IMG/VR virus record: IMGVR_UViG_3300042305_001451
Coordinates: 1 to 31,032 of that record
Direction: 5' to 3' (one strand)
Source of the DNA: a virus
DNA: 31,032 nt
This document shows, one piece after another, positions 23,108 through 30,334 of the stretch (position 1 is the stretch's first letter; every line of letters starts with the position of its first letter). Both the position numbers and the translations under genes were made by a program. The notes under the pieces are model-generated. The model saw only the letters and a list, made by a program, of their open reading frames with translations, had not been told where the DNA came from and ran no database searches.

Positions 23108-23980
23108 TTAACCGGCGCTGGTCAGCATCCGGCGCACTTGGTCAACCACCTCCGCGTCACCTTCTTGGTATTTGGTGTAAAGCGGGTTGGATTGGTTGGT
23201 CATAATGTCGCGGGCGCGGGCGCGGGTGCTGCTCGCTCCGGTTTGGTCACCGGCAACCAGCTTGTCGTCGGAGAGCTTCTCCGCGAGGTTGACGATGGCC
23301 TTGACCACTTGCGGATCGACAAAGCCTTGGCTGGTCGGATCGACTCCGGCAGTCACAGCGGCGCGGCGGGCCAATTCAATCTTTTCCGGCATCTTGTCGC
23401 CCCACACCTTCTGGAGTTCGGCGCGTCCGGTTTCCAGTTGGGTTTCGATCATCTGGGCGGCGGCTTGGTTCATCAGCGCGGCCCGCTCCATGTCGAAGCG
23501 CATGAACTCCTGCATCGCGGCGGCAGGCACGTTGTGCTTGTAGGCAAGTTCCGCGGCCTTTTTGGCCACGTTGTCATCCCATGTGACCCCTTCCGGCAGT
23601 TGCTCCGGCTTGAGGTTGTAGGCTTCGGGCGATTCGGGAACGCCGATGGCCTTGCGGTAGGCAGCAACCTCCTCCGGCGTGGACTTCTCGCTGGGAGGAA
23701 CGATGGCGTTGGCTTTCTTTCCCAAAAGTTGCTCCAACCCGTTGAACCCTTTGGCCATCGACTCGACGTCGATCTTGTCGTTGCGCCAATACTTTTCGGG
23801 AACCCATTCGGGCTTTTCGGCTACTGCGGGCGCTGGCGCGTCGGTAACGCTGGCAGGCGCACTGGAAAGGAGTGTCCCTTCCGTTGCGGTGTTGAGGTTA
23901 GCAGCGGGTGCGGTGGACGCGGGAACAGCGGCGCTGTCCGCGGTGGTGCTGGTTTCGGAGGTGGTGGTTGCATCGATCAT
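23108..23980 (-). CDS. scaffolding protein
   Basis: The 290-residue product begins with a disordered Ala/Thr/Ser/Pro-rich region (residues 1-55), followed by a conserved block (PEWVPEKYWRNDKIDVESMA, then LPEGVTWDD) and a long charged helical C-terminal half, all typical of podoviral scaffolding proteins (T7 gp9 type) that template capsid assembly. The ATG at 23978-23980 was chosen: a 12-bp element lies 30 bases upstream, the same spacing as before the capsid. No Shine-Dalgarno sequence is seen; the leader is A/C-rich. Place after the portal and before the capsid supports the call. Confidence 0.87.
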   Translation of the reverse strand: MIDATTTSETSTTADSAAVPASTAPAANLNTATEGTLLSSAPASVTDAPAPAVAEKPEWVPEKYWRNDKIDVESMAKGFNGLEQLLGKKANAIVPPSEKSTPEEVAAYRKAIGVPESPEAYNLKPEQLPEGVTWDDNVAKKAAELAYKHNVPAAAMQEFMRFDMERAALMNQAAAQMIETQLETGRAELQKVWGDKMPEKIELARRAAVTAGVDPTSQGFVDPQVVKAIVNLAEKLSDDKLVAGDQTGASSTRARARDIMTNQSNPLYTKYQEGDAEVVDQVRRMLTSAG

Positions 23981-23998
23981 GGTGGTGTTGGTTTGTGT

Positions 23999-24010
23999 TT
24001 TGACTAAACC
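23999..24010 (-). promoter_or_regulatory. dispersed 12-bp element, perfect copy, upstream of scaffold
   Basis: The minus strand reads GGTTTAGTCAAA and then AC, 30 bases from first base to the scaffold ATG. It lies in the 34-bp gap behind the Bbp19-like gene and points with transcription. Confidence 0.75.
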
Positions 24011-24014
24011 GCGT

Positions 24015-24305
24015 TTAGCGGAGGACTTCGGTGGTTGGACGCTCGACGTCGGCATCTCCGACGACGGGCAGGGAAAGTTTGTGTTCGATGAAAAGGATGA
24101 CCTCGCGCTGGCCGTCCCGCACCGCGGCGGCAATGGGATCAAACGGGCGTCCCAGCGTGCGCTCAAAGGCGGGCCGGTTCATGCGGAAGTAGGCGCGGAG
24201 GTTGTCCAAGACGACGCGGCCATCTTCGCTGTCAAAGCAGCGGTGGTAGGCGTTGTTGATGCGCTGAAGCGATTTGCTGCGCTCCAGTTCTTTGTCGGTG
24301 GTCAT
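24015..24305 (-). CDS. Bbp19-like phage protein
   Basis: The 96-residue helical product (ELERSKSLQRINNAYHRCF, DSEDGRVVLDNLRAYF, then AAAVRDGQREVILFIEHKL) matches the small family named after Bordetella phage gene bbp19, found just behind portal genes in many podoviruses. Its role is unknown; the location suggests head or packaging accessory function. The ATG at 24303-24305 overlaps the portal stop as ATGA. Confidence 0.75.
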   Translation of the reverse strand: MTTDKELERSKSLQRINNAYHRCFDSEDGRVVLDNLRAYFRMNRPAFERTLGRPFDPIAAAVRDGQREVILFIEHKLSLPVVGDADVERPTTEVLR

Positions 24306-25990
24306 GCGGTGGCTTGATTCATCAACCGGCCAAGGGCGCTGTCCTGCTTGACGCTACCGGCTTTGCCCGCGGCCTCGGCCATCGTGAGCATCTCTTGCTG
24401 CTGCTGCATTTGCGCTTGAGCCTGTGCGCGGGCGGCGCGGGCCTCCTCGACCTCGTCCTCTTCGGCCAGCCAGTCGGCGGGCAGTCCGTCGTTGCGGGCG
24501 GTTTCGCGGGCGATGACGTCCCACTTGAAGTTGTCCAGCACTTCGGGGCGCACTTGGGCGATGATCGCGTTGCGCTCCATTGTCCTTGCCAAGGAAAGGT
24601 TGTGCATGGCGCGGATGGCCAGCGCGACCTTGCTGACGTAGCTGACCTCCGGCTCCGGCAGCATAGGCTGGCCCATCGCGTCCATTTGGATCGCGTCCTG
24701 CGGCGGCGGGGGGAAGTGGCCGTTGCGAATCAAGATGCCAAAGACTCCGCGCAGCATGGGCGAAAGCAGTTCGGTCGTCTTGCGGGTGAATGAGGGCGAA
24801 AACTGCACCAGTTTCTCACTGGCCCGCTCGGCCACTTCGGTCGCGGTCATGTTGGTGCGCTCCATCGAGGCAAACATGCGGAACATGTCCACATGCATGG
24901 CGGTGTTGATCGCGTTGGTCTTGCGGGCCTCGCGGTCGAGTCCGATAGAATAGTCGCCCGCGGTGGCCCACTCCTGCGGCAAAGCGTTGGGTTGCGTCGG
25001 GTCGTAATAAGTGACGCCCCCAGAGCGCAAATCGACTTCCCCTTCGTGCGTAGCGGGCATGAGGAGACGAGGGAACGCTTTGATCTCGGAGAGGGAGTCA
25101 AGCTGTTTGGCTAAAAAGTTAAGTTGGCGGGCTTCGGGTAGCGCCATCCATGCGGGCGAGATGCCATAAACGCCTTGCTGACTTTTGACATGCCTACCCG
25201 CAAAGAAAGGTTTCTCGTCGTAACCGGAGTTACGGCAGACATGCTTGTTGCTCTGGTCAACGTAGACGCTGGCCCAAGGCTTGTTCGGGCCGTCGGCCTT
25301 GTTGCGGTCGCGGTCGTTGTCCTCGCGCTTGTAGAGAGCATGAACAAAGCGATGCTTGACGGTGCCGCCCTTGCCGGTGCGCCGGATCTCGGCCAGTTTT
25401 TTCTGCATGGCAGGCGCAAGGTTGTCTTCGCCAAACTTGTCCGCGGCTTGCAGGACGGTTAGTTCCAACTCTCTAAAGACGGTGTCAATCAGACCCTCGT
25501 CGTTCTCGGCCAGTGAGTAGGTGCCGATGTCGAACTTGTGGAACACGAGCGGATGGCTGGTGCCACTTTCGACAAACATGCAGTAGGTGCCGAAGACGGA
25601 GTCGTCGTAGTAAAGTTCGTGAATCTCGGTGTAGAGATTGCTGGTGGCCAAAAGCAACTGGGTCGCCTCGGAACACTTGGCATACCACTGCTTGGCCTTG
25701 TCGCTCATTACACCCTTGGGCGGCTCGTAGACAAACCACCGGCTGTCGGCAGGCGTGATGTAGGCAAGCTGCCCATTAGCCAGCGTGGCCGCGGCTTGGA
25801 CGGCGCTCGTATCGAACAAAACATCGTAGCGCGAAGAATCCGGCACACTGCGCTTGGCGCTGATCTCGGCCTTGCGCGGTAAGAAATACTCGGCCAACTC
25901 CTGCCAGTGCGTGTCCCATGAGGCCCGCTCGGAACCCAAGTCTTGGTTGCGGGCAAGAACCCAATCAGCGAGTTGGACGTTGTCTTTCAT
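24302..25990 (-). CDS. portal (head-tail connector) protein
   Basis: The 562-residue product has the T7 gp8 head-tail connector look: ASWDTHWQELAEYFLPRKAE near the N-terminus, LFDTSAVQAAATLANGQLAY, NLYTEIHELYYDDSVFGTYC and, further on, ERTNMTATEVAERASEKL. It forms the dodecameric ring at the capsid vertex through which DNA is packed and ejected. Length is close to that of T7 gp8 (536). I chose the ATG at 25988-25990, which overlaps the stop of the preceding 27-codon gene (TAATG); a GTG two codons upstream is possible. The C-terminus is Gln/Ala-rich (AQAQAQMQQQQEML). Confidence 0.92.
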   Translation of the reverse strand: MKDNVQLADWVLARNQDLGSERASWDTHWQELAEYFLPRKAEISAKRSVPDSSRYDVLFDTSAVQAAATLANGQLAYITPADSRWFVYEPPKGVMSDKAKQWYAKCSEATQLLLATSNLYTEIHELYYDDSVFGTYCMFVESGTSHPLVFHKFDIGTYSLAENDEGLIDTVFRELELTVLQAADKFGEDNLAPAMQKKLAEIRRTGKGGTVKHRFVHALYKREDNDRDRNKADGPNKPWASVYVDQSNKHVCRNSGYDEKPFFAGRHVKSQQGVYGISPAWMALPEARQLNFLAKQLDSLSEIKAFPRLLMPATHEGEVDLRSGGVTYYDPTQPNALPQEWATAGDYSIGLDREARKTNAINTAMHVDMFRMFASMERTNMTATEVAERASEKLVQFSPSFTRKTTELLSPMLRGVFGILIRNGHFPPPPQDAIQMDAMGQPMLPEPEVSYVSKVALAIRAMHNLSLARTMERNAIIAQVRPEVLDNFKWDVIARETARNDGLPADWLAEEDEVEEARAARAQAQAQMQQQQEMLTMAEAAGKAGSVKQDSALGRLMNQATA

Positions 25991-26073
25991 TACCACATGT
26001 CGGGGTCGTTAGCTGCGGTAATCAGCAAGACAATGCCCACCGCAAAAACGGCCAGATGGAACGTGAGTTCCAT
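25990..26073 (-). CDS. 27-aa single-helix membrane peptide
   Basis: The frame MELTFHLAVFAVGIVLLITA followed by ANDPDMW and TAA is 27 codons long and one hydrophobic helix (residues 3-21). It starts three bases after the stop of the proline-rich gene, and its stop overlaps the portal start as TAATG. It exactly fills the gap between these genes, which fits the coupled-overlap style of the genome. No Shine-Dalgarno site is evident. Function is unknown; it may be a small membrane peptide or serve mainly to carry ribosomes to the portal start. Confidence 0.5.
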   Translation of the reverse strand: MELTFHLAVFAVGIVLLITAANDPDMW

Positions 26074-26076
26074 TCA

Positions 26077-26370
26077 TCAGCCCAAGAGGCTGTTGGCTCC
26101 GGTGGCCGGATTGACGTAGCCGCCGGTTTCGCCCGCGAGGATCGACTTGCGGAAACCGGAACGACGGGCCGCGGCGTTGCGCTGCATGTTGGCGGCGTCA
26201 CTGGCTCCCATCGTCTGGGCCTCCGGTGGCGGTGGCGGCGGTGGCGGTGGGGGCGGAAGCGGGGGCGCTTGGAACGCAGGCATGGCCGGAGGCGCGGGAG
26301 GCGTCTTGGCTCCACCACCGAAGTGGCAGCGGCACGTTAAGTCAATCTTGGACGAGTTGTAGAAGCGCAT
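26077..26370 (-). CDS. proline-rich protein upstream of portal, 97 aa
   Basis: The product has an N-terminal segment, a proline-rich middle with a run of eleven prolines (about residues 39-49), and a conserved end (AARRSGFRKSILAGETGGY). Short proteins with poly-Pro and an Arg-Arg-x-Gly...ILxG tail are common next to the portal gene of podoviruses and are regarded as virion-associated, of unknown role. The ATG at 26368-26370 overlaps the end of the upstream gene by 29 bases. The repeated GGT/GGC bases seen on the plus strand here simply encode the prolines. Confidence 0.72.
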   Translation of the reverse strand: MRFYNSSKIDLTCRCHFGGGAKTPPAPPAMPAFQAPPLPPPPPPPPPPPEAQTMGASDAANMQRNAAARRSGFRKSILAGETGGYVNPATGANSLLG

Positions 26371-26731
26371 ATTTTTGGATGAGTTTGTCGGTCGAAAAGA
26401 AAGTCAGCGGATGGCCGCTTCTCTCCCATGCCAGCAGGGGAAGATAATAGGGAATGTGGCGCAAGAGTTTTTTGACTAAACCCTGCAAGCCAAGGTCGTC
26501 GCGCAGGGCGAAAGCGTAGACATACCACGCATCGCAGTCCTCCTCGCGGAAGCGCACCCAGACGTCGTTGATCATCTCCTGCGGGGCGGCACTGCACACC
26601 GGACGCGCCATCATCACATACTCCGGCGTGCTAAAAAAACAGCCATGCGAGAGGTGCGCGAGCATGTCTTCCTCAAACGTCCGCGGGGAATCCGCGGTGT
26701 AAAGCATCTTGCACTTTTCGATGGGCGTCAT
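26342..26731 (-). CDS. conserved podoviral hypothetical protein, 129 aa
   Basis: The product has MTPIEKCKMLYTADSP, EEDMLAHLSHGCFFSTPEYV and MMARPVCSAAP, a pattern seen in a family of small unknown proteins coded between terminase and portal in podoviruses (HL-HG...STPxxFxMxRPV). The start at 26729-26731 overlaps the large-terminase stop as ATGA. Inside the gene, at 26471-26482, sits a perfect copy of the 12-bp element, encoding GLVK in GLQGLVKKLLRH. The protein is predicted to be cytosolic and may act in DNA packaging, but no activity can be given. Confidence 0.7.
   Translation of the reverse strand: MTPIEKCKMLYTADSPRTFEEDMLAHLSHGCFFSTPEYVMMARPVCSAAPQEMINDVWVRFREEDCDAWYVYAFALRDDLGLQGLVKKLLRHIPYYLPLLAWERSGHPLTFFSTDKLIQKYALLQLVQD
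26471..26482 (-). promoter_or_regulatory. dispersed 12-bp element, perfect copy, inside a gene
   Basis: The minus strand reads GGTTTAGTCAAA followed by AAA, about 100 bases before the start of the proline-rich gene, within the conserved podoviral gene. It is the clearest of the copies that lie within coding sequence. Confidence 0.6.
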
Positions 26732-28266
26732 CGTCGCACGATGGTTCGGCGGTTGAAGTCCAAGTCGCGGATGCCAGTTGTCACCACGGTCGGGCGCGGC
26801 TTGGCAAAGCCCGTCTTGAGCATCCCCGCCATCTCGGCCTCGGCTATCATCCGCAAAGCGTCGGCGGCGTGGCTGGCCCAGTTGTGGACTGGCTCGTTGA
26901 CTACAATGCCGGTCGCGCTGCTGCGCTTGTAGGCGTAGTTGGCCAAGGCATCGAGGCCACGCTCACAGGCAGGCAGGCGGAACGAGAAACGCGGGAACAT
27001 TTGCAGGCAGGCATTGATGCCAATCCAGATGTCATGCGTGCGGGGCAGGACGCGCACGTTGGCCAGACCGGCCTCGGTGTAGACTTGGGCGTCGGCCTTG
27101 CCGCTGGTGCGAGTCGCCGCGGCATCGTGAGGCAGGAAATGCGCTCCGTAGCTATATCCCTTGGACAGCATGTGGCCGACGCGCTGCACAGGCGTCATGT
27201 CCAGATCCATGTCGCAGTCGATCACGCGGATCTCGTTGCCGCCGATCACTTGGAAATACCAGACGACGGTGTTGACCGGCGACCCCAAGTCCCACGCAGT
27301 GTGGACGAGTGTCGAGTTGTCAGTCTTGAAAGCACTAATCGCGCCGGAGGCCCGCAGCTTGTCCAGTTCGCCCGCGTAGATCGCGCCCTCGACCGGCGAC
27401 TTGAAGCACTCGTCGAGCGTCGTCGGGAACTCGCGGAAAATAAACAGGCCAAGGTCGCGGGACTGCCGGTCATACCAGAGGCGCTGCTGGTCACTAAAAG
27501 TGTGGCCTGTTTGTGACTGCATCTGGTCAAGATATTGACTGATCGCTGGACTAATCGTGGACACATCGCCCTCGACGACATAGGTCGGGTCTTTCCACCA
27601 CGGAAAGAAGACCACACGCCAATCCTTGTCCGTCTTGGCCGCTTCCGGCGTCTCCAGCGCCCCCTTGACGATTTCCCACAAGTGGCCCCCTCGCCCGCCC
27701 TTCCAAGTGGTTTCAATGATGATCCGGCCATGCTCGGCGCTGGGGATCGCGCCGGTCAGAATCTCCTCACTGCGCCGCGGGTCGTCCGCTTGAATGACTC
27801 CCCACTCGCTCAAGTGTAGCCAGTTGTTGGTGCCGCCGCGGGCGCGTAGGCCCGCAAAGAACGACGACGCGGCCTCTCCCGCCACGCTGACCTCAAGGAT
27901 GCTGCCGCTGTCGCGCACCTTCTCAATGCACTGCAAGGCGACCGGCGGTAGGTTGTCCAAGGCAACCTTGGCAATCGTCGCCAACTTGCGCTCGGCATCT
28001 GCCGCGGTTTGATCGACCAGCGAGCATTGTGTGCCAGCGTTCCAGAGCATCTGGTCGGTCAGCAGGACGTCGAGCGCGGTGGACATGCCCAGACGCCGCG
28101 CCTTGAGAATAATGAGGCGCTTGACGCCCTCCTTGAACAGCATGTCGTAAACGCGCTGCTGCTCCGGCCTCGGCGCAAACTTGATGATGCGCCCGTCGTC
28201 GGCCCGCTTGATGTGATACAGATTGCGAAGCCGCCAGAGCGGGTTGGCCAAGTCGTCGGTCGTCAC
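26728..28266 (-). CDS. terminase large subunit
   Basis: The 512-residue product is the packaging motor and nuclease. The Walker A region is LKARRLGMST (residues 54-63); Walker B and the catalytic Glu are in WLHLSEWG (149-156, Glu154). The C-terminal RNase-H-like nuclease shows Asp326 (HTAWDLGSP), Asp381 (LPHDAAATR) and Asp469 (HAADALRMI). The start is a GTG at 28264-28266 overlapping the small-subunit stop as GTGA. Its stop overlaps the next gene as ATGA. Gene order small terminase, large terminase, portal is standard. Confidence 0.93.
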   Translation of the reverse strand: MTTDDLANPLWRLRNLYHIKRADDGRIIKFAPRPEQQRVYDMLFKEGVKRLIILKARRLGMSTALDVLLTDQMLWNAGTQCSLVDQTAADAERKLATIAKVALDNLPPVALQCIEKVRDSGSILEVSVAGEAASSFFAGLRARGGTNNWLHLSEWGVIQADDPRRSEEILTGAIPSAEHGRIIIETTWKGGRGGHLWEIVKGALETPEAAKTDKDWRVVFFPWWKDPTYVVEGDVSTISPAISQYLDQMQSQTGHTFSDQQRLWYDRQSRDLGLFIFREFPTTLDECFKSPVEGAIYAGELDKLRASGAISAFKTDNSTLVHTAWDLGSPVNTVVWYFQVIGGNEIRVIDCDMDLDMTPVQRVGHMLSKGYSYGAHFLPHDAAATRTSGKADAQVYTEAGLANVRVLPRTHDIWIGINACLQMFPRFSFRLPACERGLDALANYAYKRSSATGIVVNEPVHNWASHAADALRMIAEAEMAGMLKTGFAKPRPTVVTTGIRDLDFNRRTIVRR

Positions 28267-28667
28267 GCGGGCTTGTCCGTCGATTTGACGATGCCTTTGA
28301 AGACGCCAACAAACTCGTCGGTGAGGTCATGCTTAACCTCGGTCTTCTCCGGCGCTCCAATGCCAAGCAGCTTGGCCAGCTTCTCCTGTGCAGACACGGC
28401 AACGTTCAGTTCATTGCGCTCCTCGGCCTTTCGCATGTATCGCTCGTAGCGGCTTTTGGCCTTGCGGAGTTCCGCGGCCACTTGCTCCGCGGCCTCTGCG
28501 GCGATTAGCTCGTTGGCGTCGGCAATGTAACGATAAGATGTTGCGCGGTTAACGTCCCACTCCGTCTTGCAAAGTCTTACGATTTCGCTGGACGTATACG
28601 GCACAAGCATCCACTCCGCGACTTGCGCGATGCGTTGTGTTAGTTCGGCTTCGGACGTTGCTCCCAT
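28263..28667 (-). CDS. terminase small subunit
   Basis: The 134-residue product has an N-terminal helix-turn-helix-like part (TQRIAQVAEWMLVPYTSSEI, then VNRATSYRYIADANELI) and a long charged helix (ELRKAKSRYERYMRKAEERN) for oligomerisation, the usual build of small terminases that recognise the packaging site. It directly precedes the large subunit with a GTGA overlap. No Shine-Dalgarno sequence stands before the ATG at 28665-28667; a variant 12-bp element lies about 45 bases upstream. Confidence 0.82.
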   Translation of the reverse strand: MGATSEAELTQRIAQVAEWMLVPYTSSEIVRLCKTEWDVNRATSYRYIADANELIAAEAAEQVAAELRKAKSRYERYMRKAEERNELNVAVSAQEKLAKLLGIGAPEKTEVKHDLTDEFVGVFKGIVKSTDKPA

Positions 28668-28686
28668 GCGTTTGAATTTACTCTGA

Positions 28687-28724
28687 TGGTCAAACTAAAA
28701 CATTGACCGCGTTTTGACTAACCC
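28687..28724 (-). promoter_or_regulatory. variant 12-bp element with adjacent dyad, upstream of terminase
   Basis: At 28713-28724 the minus strand reads GGGTTAGTCAAA, one mismatch from the consensus. Beside it GGTCAA and TTGACC (28688-28693 and 28703-28708) form a 6-bp inverted repeat around nine bases. The segment covers the end of the 106-residue gene and points toward the terminase genes. Confidence 0.55.
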
Positions 28725-29010
28725 GCTCTATCTTATTCGTCTCGCTTGCGCTCGCCTCAACTATGGTTTCTGGAAACGGATAATAAATGTGCGTTGCTCC
28801 GTCTTTCGGATGATCCCTAAACACTTGGTCATCCAACTCGCACTGCAAATTTTGCAGCGTCTCAAATGCCCGCCTTGCCAGCCTGCCTACGCGAGATGTC
28901 TTGCCGTAGGTGTTGGGCAAAGCGCATGCCGCTTTAATCAGTATTGCTCTGACCTCGCTAATTTGCCGCCCCAGTTTTTCGTGTTCGGCCATTGATAGTT
29001 TTTTCACCAT
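28690..29010 (-). CDS. hypothetical protein, 106 aa
   Basis: The product is a soluble helical protein with no recognised domain. It includes EHEKLGRQISEVRAILIKAA, RLARRAFETLQNLQCELDDQ and a C-terminal part with FPETIVEASASE. The pattern of an N-terminal helical hairpin followed by a short polar region is all that can be seen. The start could be the ATG at 29008-29010 or the GTG at 29005-29007, which overlaps the upstream stop as GTGA. The last codons lie within a variant 12-bp element. Confidence 0.65.
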   Translation of the reverse strand: MVKKLSMAEHEKLGRQISEVRAILIKAACALPNTYGKTSRVGRLARRAFETLQNLQCELDDQVFRDHPKDGATHIYYPFPETIVEASASETNKIERVSQNAVNVLV

Positions 29011-29438
29011 GAGTATTCCCTCGGTATTTCCTCTTTGAACTTGTCCGTCGGTATTTCGATGACCGGCTCGTTGTCGGCGCTGGTGCGTCCTGTGGTGCCG
29101 GTGCGGTTGACGTAGCTGATGTCGTAATGGTCGCCGTTGATCCGGTGGCTAAAGATGCCGTCCTCCCACTCGACGAGCAGGACGGTCGGCAGCACTTCGG
29201 CAAACTGCTTCGCGTGGATGAACTTTTGCAGCGACCACATGAAGGTCGGATACTTGTCCTTTGCGTTATTGCGGTGCCTTGCCTCGACAAAGCAGACCGG
29301 CTTCCGGCCCCGCATGAACATGCTGTCCACGGGGTAAGCCTTGGAGCAAAACGCGGTGCCGAATCCGTGCTTGGCGGCGACGGCTTCGACGATCCGCGCT
29401 TCGGTGCGCCGGTCTGCTTGTGTCTCGTGCAGGATCAA
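29004..29438 (-). CDS. PD-(D/E)xK-like endonuclease candidate, 144 aa
   Basis: The arrangement KAYPVDSMFMRGRKPVCFVE followed by ARHRNN and then MWSLQKF resembles small phage nucleases of the PD-(D/E)xK superfamily: Asp38, a 13-residue gap, Glu52-Ala-Arg54 in place of Glu-x-Lys, and a downstream Ser...Lys72 motif. A start helix (TEARIVEAVAAKHG) with Glu13/Glu18 also fits. It would cut DNA in recombination or host-DNA breakdown. The Arg instead of Lys is a notable deviation. The ATG at 29436-29438 overlaps the upstream stop as ATGA. Confidence 0.6.
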   Translation of the reverse strand: MILHETQADRRTEARIVEAVAAKHGFGTAFCSKAYPVDSMFMRGRKPVCFVEARHRNNAKDKYPTFMWSLQKFIHAKQFAEVLPTVLLVEWEDGIFSHRINGDHYDISYVNRTGTTGRTSADNEPVIEIPTDKFKEEIPREYSW

Positions 29439-29707
29439 AACGGAATGTCGTCGTCTTGTGCTGGCTCGTCAGTGACCCGCGGTGCCGCCGGTTTCGGCGC
29501 GTTGTAGTCGGCTTTCTCCTTGGGTTTCCAAGGCGGGCCAACCTTGATCGACAGGAACTCGTTGCCCGCTTTGGACGTCTTGTTCCAAATCGAGATTTCC
29601 AGTTCCTTGCCTTCGATGTTTAGCGGGCCGGAGTAGTCCGGCGCGTTGGGGTTTTTCTTTTCCCGCGGGAACGCTGCCCCGCGGTTGTTGTCGTCGTATG
29701 ATTGCAT
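29435..29707 (-). CDS. SSB-like protein with acidic C-terminal tail
   Basis: The 90-residue product has a small beta core (NAPDYSGPLNIEGKELEISI, WNKTSKAGNEFLSIKVGPPW) and a Pro-rich linker ending in DDDIPF, the partner-binding tail of bacterial single-stranded DNA-binding proteins. A role at the replication fork is likely: binding ssDNA or recruiting SSB-interacting enzymes. The core is much shorter than a standard SSB OB fold, so it may instead be a mimic of the tail. The ATG at 29705-29707 is inside the end of the preceding frame. Confidence 0.68.
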   Translation of the reverse strand: MQSYDDNNRGAAFPREKKNPNAPDYSGPLNIEGKELEISIWNKTSKAGNEFLSIKVGPPWKPKEKADYNAPKPAAPRVTDEPAQDDDIPF

Positions 29708-29910
29708 GTTGTGTTTGTGTTTGTGATATCCAGCGTGCCGTTGGGCAGTGCTGAAATTTGATCGCTGCGGAAGTGGCAGATCGCGCCGTCGCGTTCCATC
29801 GCGCATGTCCAGATGTCGTTGGCCAGATTGCTCTCGCGGGACACGATGATCGCCCAGCCATAGCCAAGCGGCGTGTCCACGGGGAACGGGCGTGCGAGTT
29901 CCAGCATCAT
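29620..29910 (-). CDS. conserved podoviral small protein (end uncertain)
   Basis: The first 65 residues (LARPFPVDTPLGYGWAIIV, ANDIWTCAMERDGAICHFRS, ALPNGTLDI) resemble a family of small phage proteins with a 'TPLGxGxA ... F..DI..N.T' pattern and unknown role. The remainder, about 30 residues rich in Thr, Asn and Arg, overlaps the SSB-like gene by 88 bases and looks like non-native sequence, so either the C-terminus is dispensable or the true stop was altered. The ATG at 29908-29910 overlaps the upstream stop as ATGA. Confidence 0.6.
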   Translation of the reverse strand: MMLELARPFPVDTPLGYGWAIIVSRESNLANDIWTCAMERDGAICHFRSDQISALPNGTLDITNTNTTCNHTTTTTAGQRSRGKRKTPTRRTTPAR

Positions 29911-30125
29911 GGCAAAAGTGCGGAGCGCAGACGCTGGGCCACGGCTGCACCCCTCGGATGAGCGTCGGCTGGAACCTTGCCCATCCCGCTCCTCCTAAAA
30001 AAGTTCCGGCGGGTCGCGGATAGCGCAATACCGCGACGGCCCCCACACAATGCTGTCCCACCCTCCCCCATTGAGGTGGTGGCCAGATATGAGTTGGCGC
30101 AGCCTGTTCCGCCGGAAAGTTTCAT
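29907..30125 (-). CDS. hypothetical protein, 72 aa
   Basis: The product begins MKLSGGTGCANSYLATTSMG and ends in an arginine-rich tail; no family is recognised. Support for being a gene is positional: both its start (30123-30125) and its stop overlap the neighbouring genes as ATGA. A perfect 12-bp element ends 14 bases before the start. Composition is Gly- and Arg-rich and rather low in hydrophobic residues, so real coding remains moderately sure. Confidence 0.5.
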   Translation of the reverse strand: MKLSGGTGCANSYLATTSMGEGGTALCGGRRGIALSATRRNFFRRSGMGKVPADAHPRGAAVAQRLRSALLP

Positions 30126-30334
30126 CGTCGTGACTTTGTTTTGACTAAACCTATCCGACGAAAATGTTGCGGGTTGCGATGAATCCACGCGATGACCTCG
30201 CCGGTATTGTGAACGTCGGACGCCCAGACGGCATTGTCCGAAACGAGCGGGCAGTGTTCGCACAGGATATTCATCACGCTCACCTCGTCGTCTTGCATGC
30301 TATAGGCAATGAAGTCTTCAAGACTGTTGGCCAT
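30122..30334 (-). CDS. hypothetical protein, 70 aa
   Basis: The product starts MANSLEDFIAYSMQDDEVSV and contains WASDVHNTGEVIAWIHRNPQ. It is acidic at the N-terminus, with three cysteines or histidines near the middle (ILCEHCPL), and has no known domain. Its end (GLVKTKSRR) is coded by the 12-bp element, so coding and element overlap. The ATG at 30332-30334 lies within the end of the GIY-YIG gene (17-base overlap), and its stop overlaps the next ATG as ATGA. Confidence 0.62.
   Translation of the reverse strand: MANSLEDFIAYSMQDDEVSVMNILCEHCPLVSDNAVWASDVHNTGEVIAWIHRNPQHFRRIGLVKTKSRR
30140..30151 (-). promoter_or_regulatory. dispersed 12-bp element, perfect copy
   Basis: The minus strand reads GGTTTAGTCAAA, 14 bases before the ATG of the 72-residue gene, and also codes for the Gly-Leu-Val-Lys near the end of the 70-residue protein. 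Confidence 0.7.

Noticed and set aside
26226-26280. GGT/GGC-rich simple repeat
   Set aside because: It is the complement of the proline run in the virion protein at 26077-26370, not a separate repeat element.
608-30108. 15-bp repeat GTTGGCGCAGCCTGT at about 609 and 30094
   Set aside because: In 31 kb about one shared 15-mer is expected by chance, and both lie in coding sequence.
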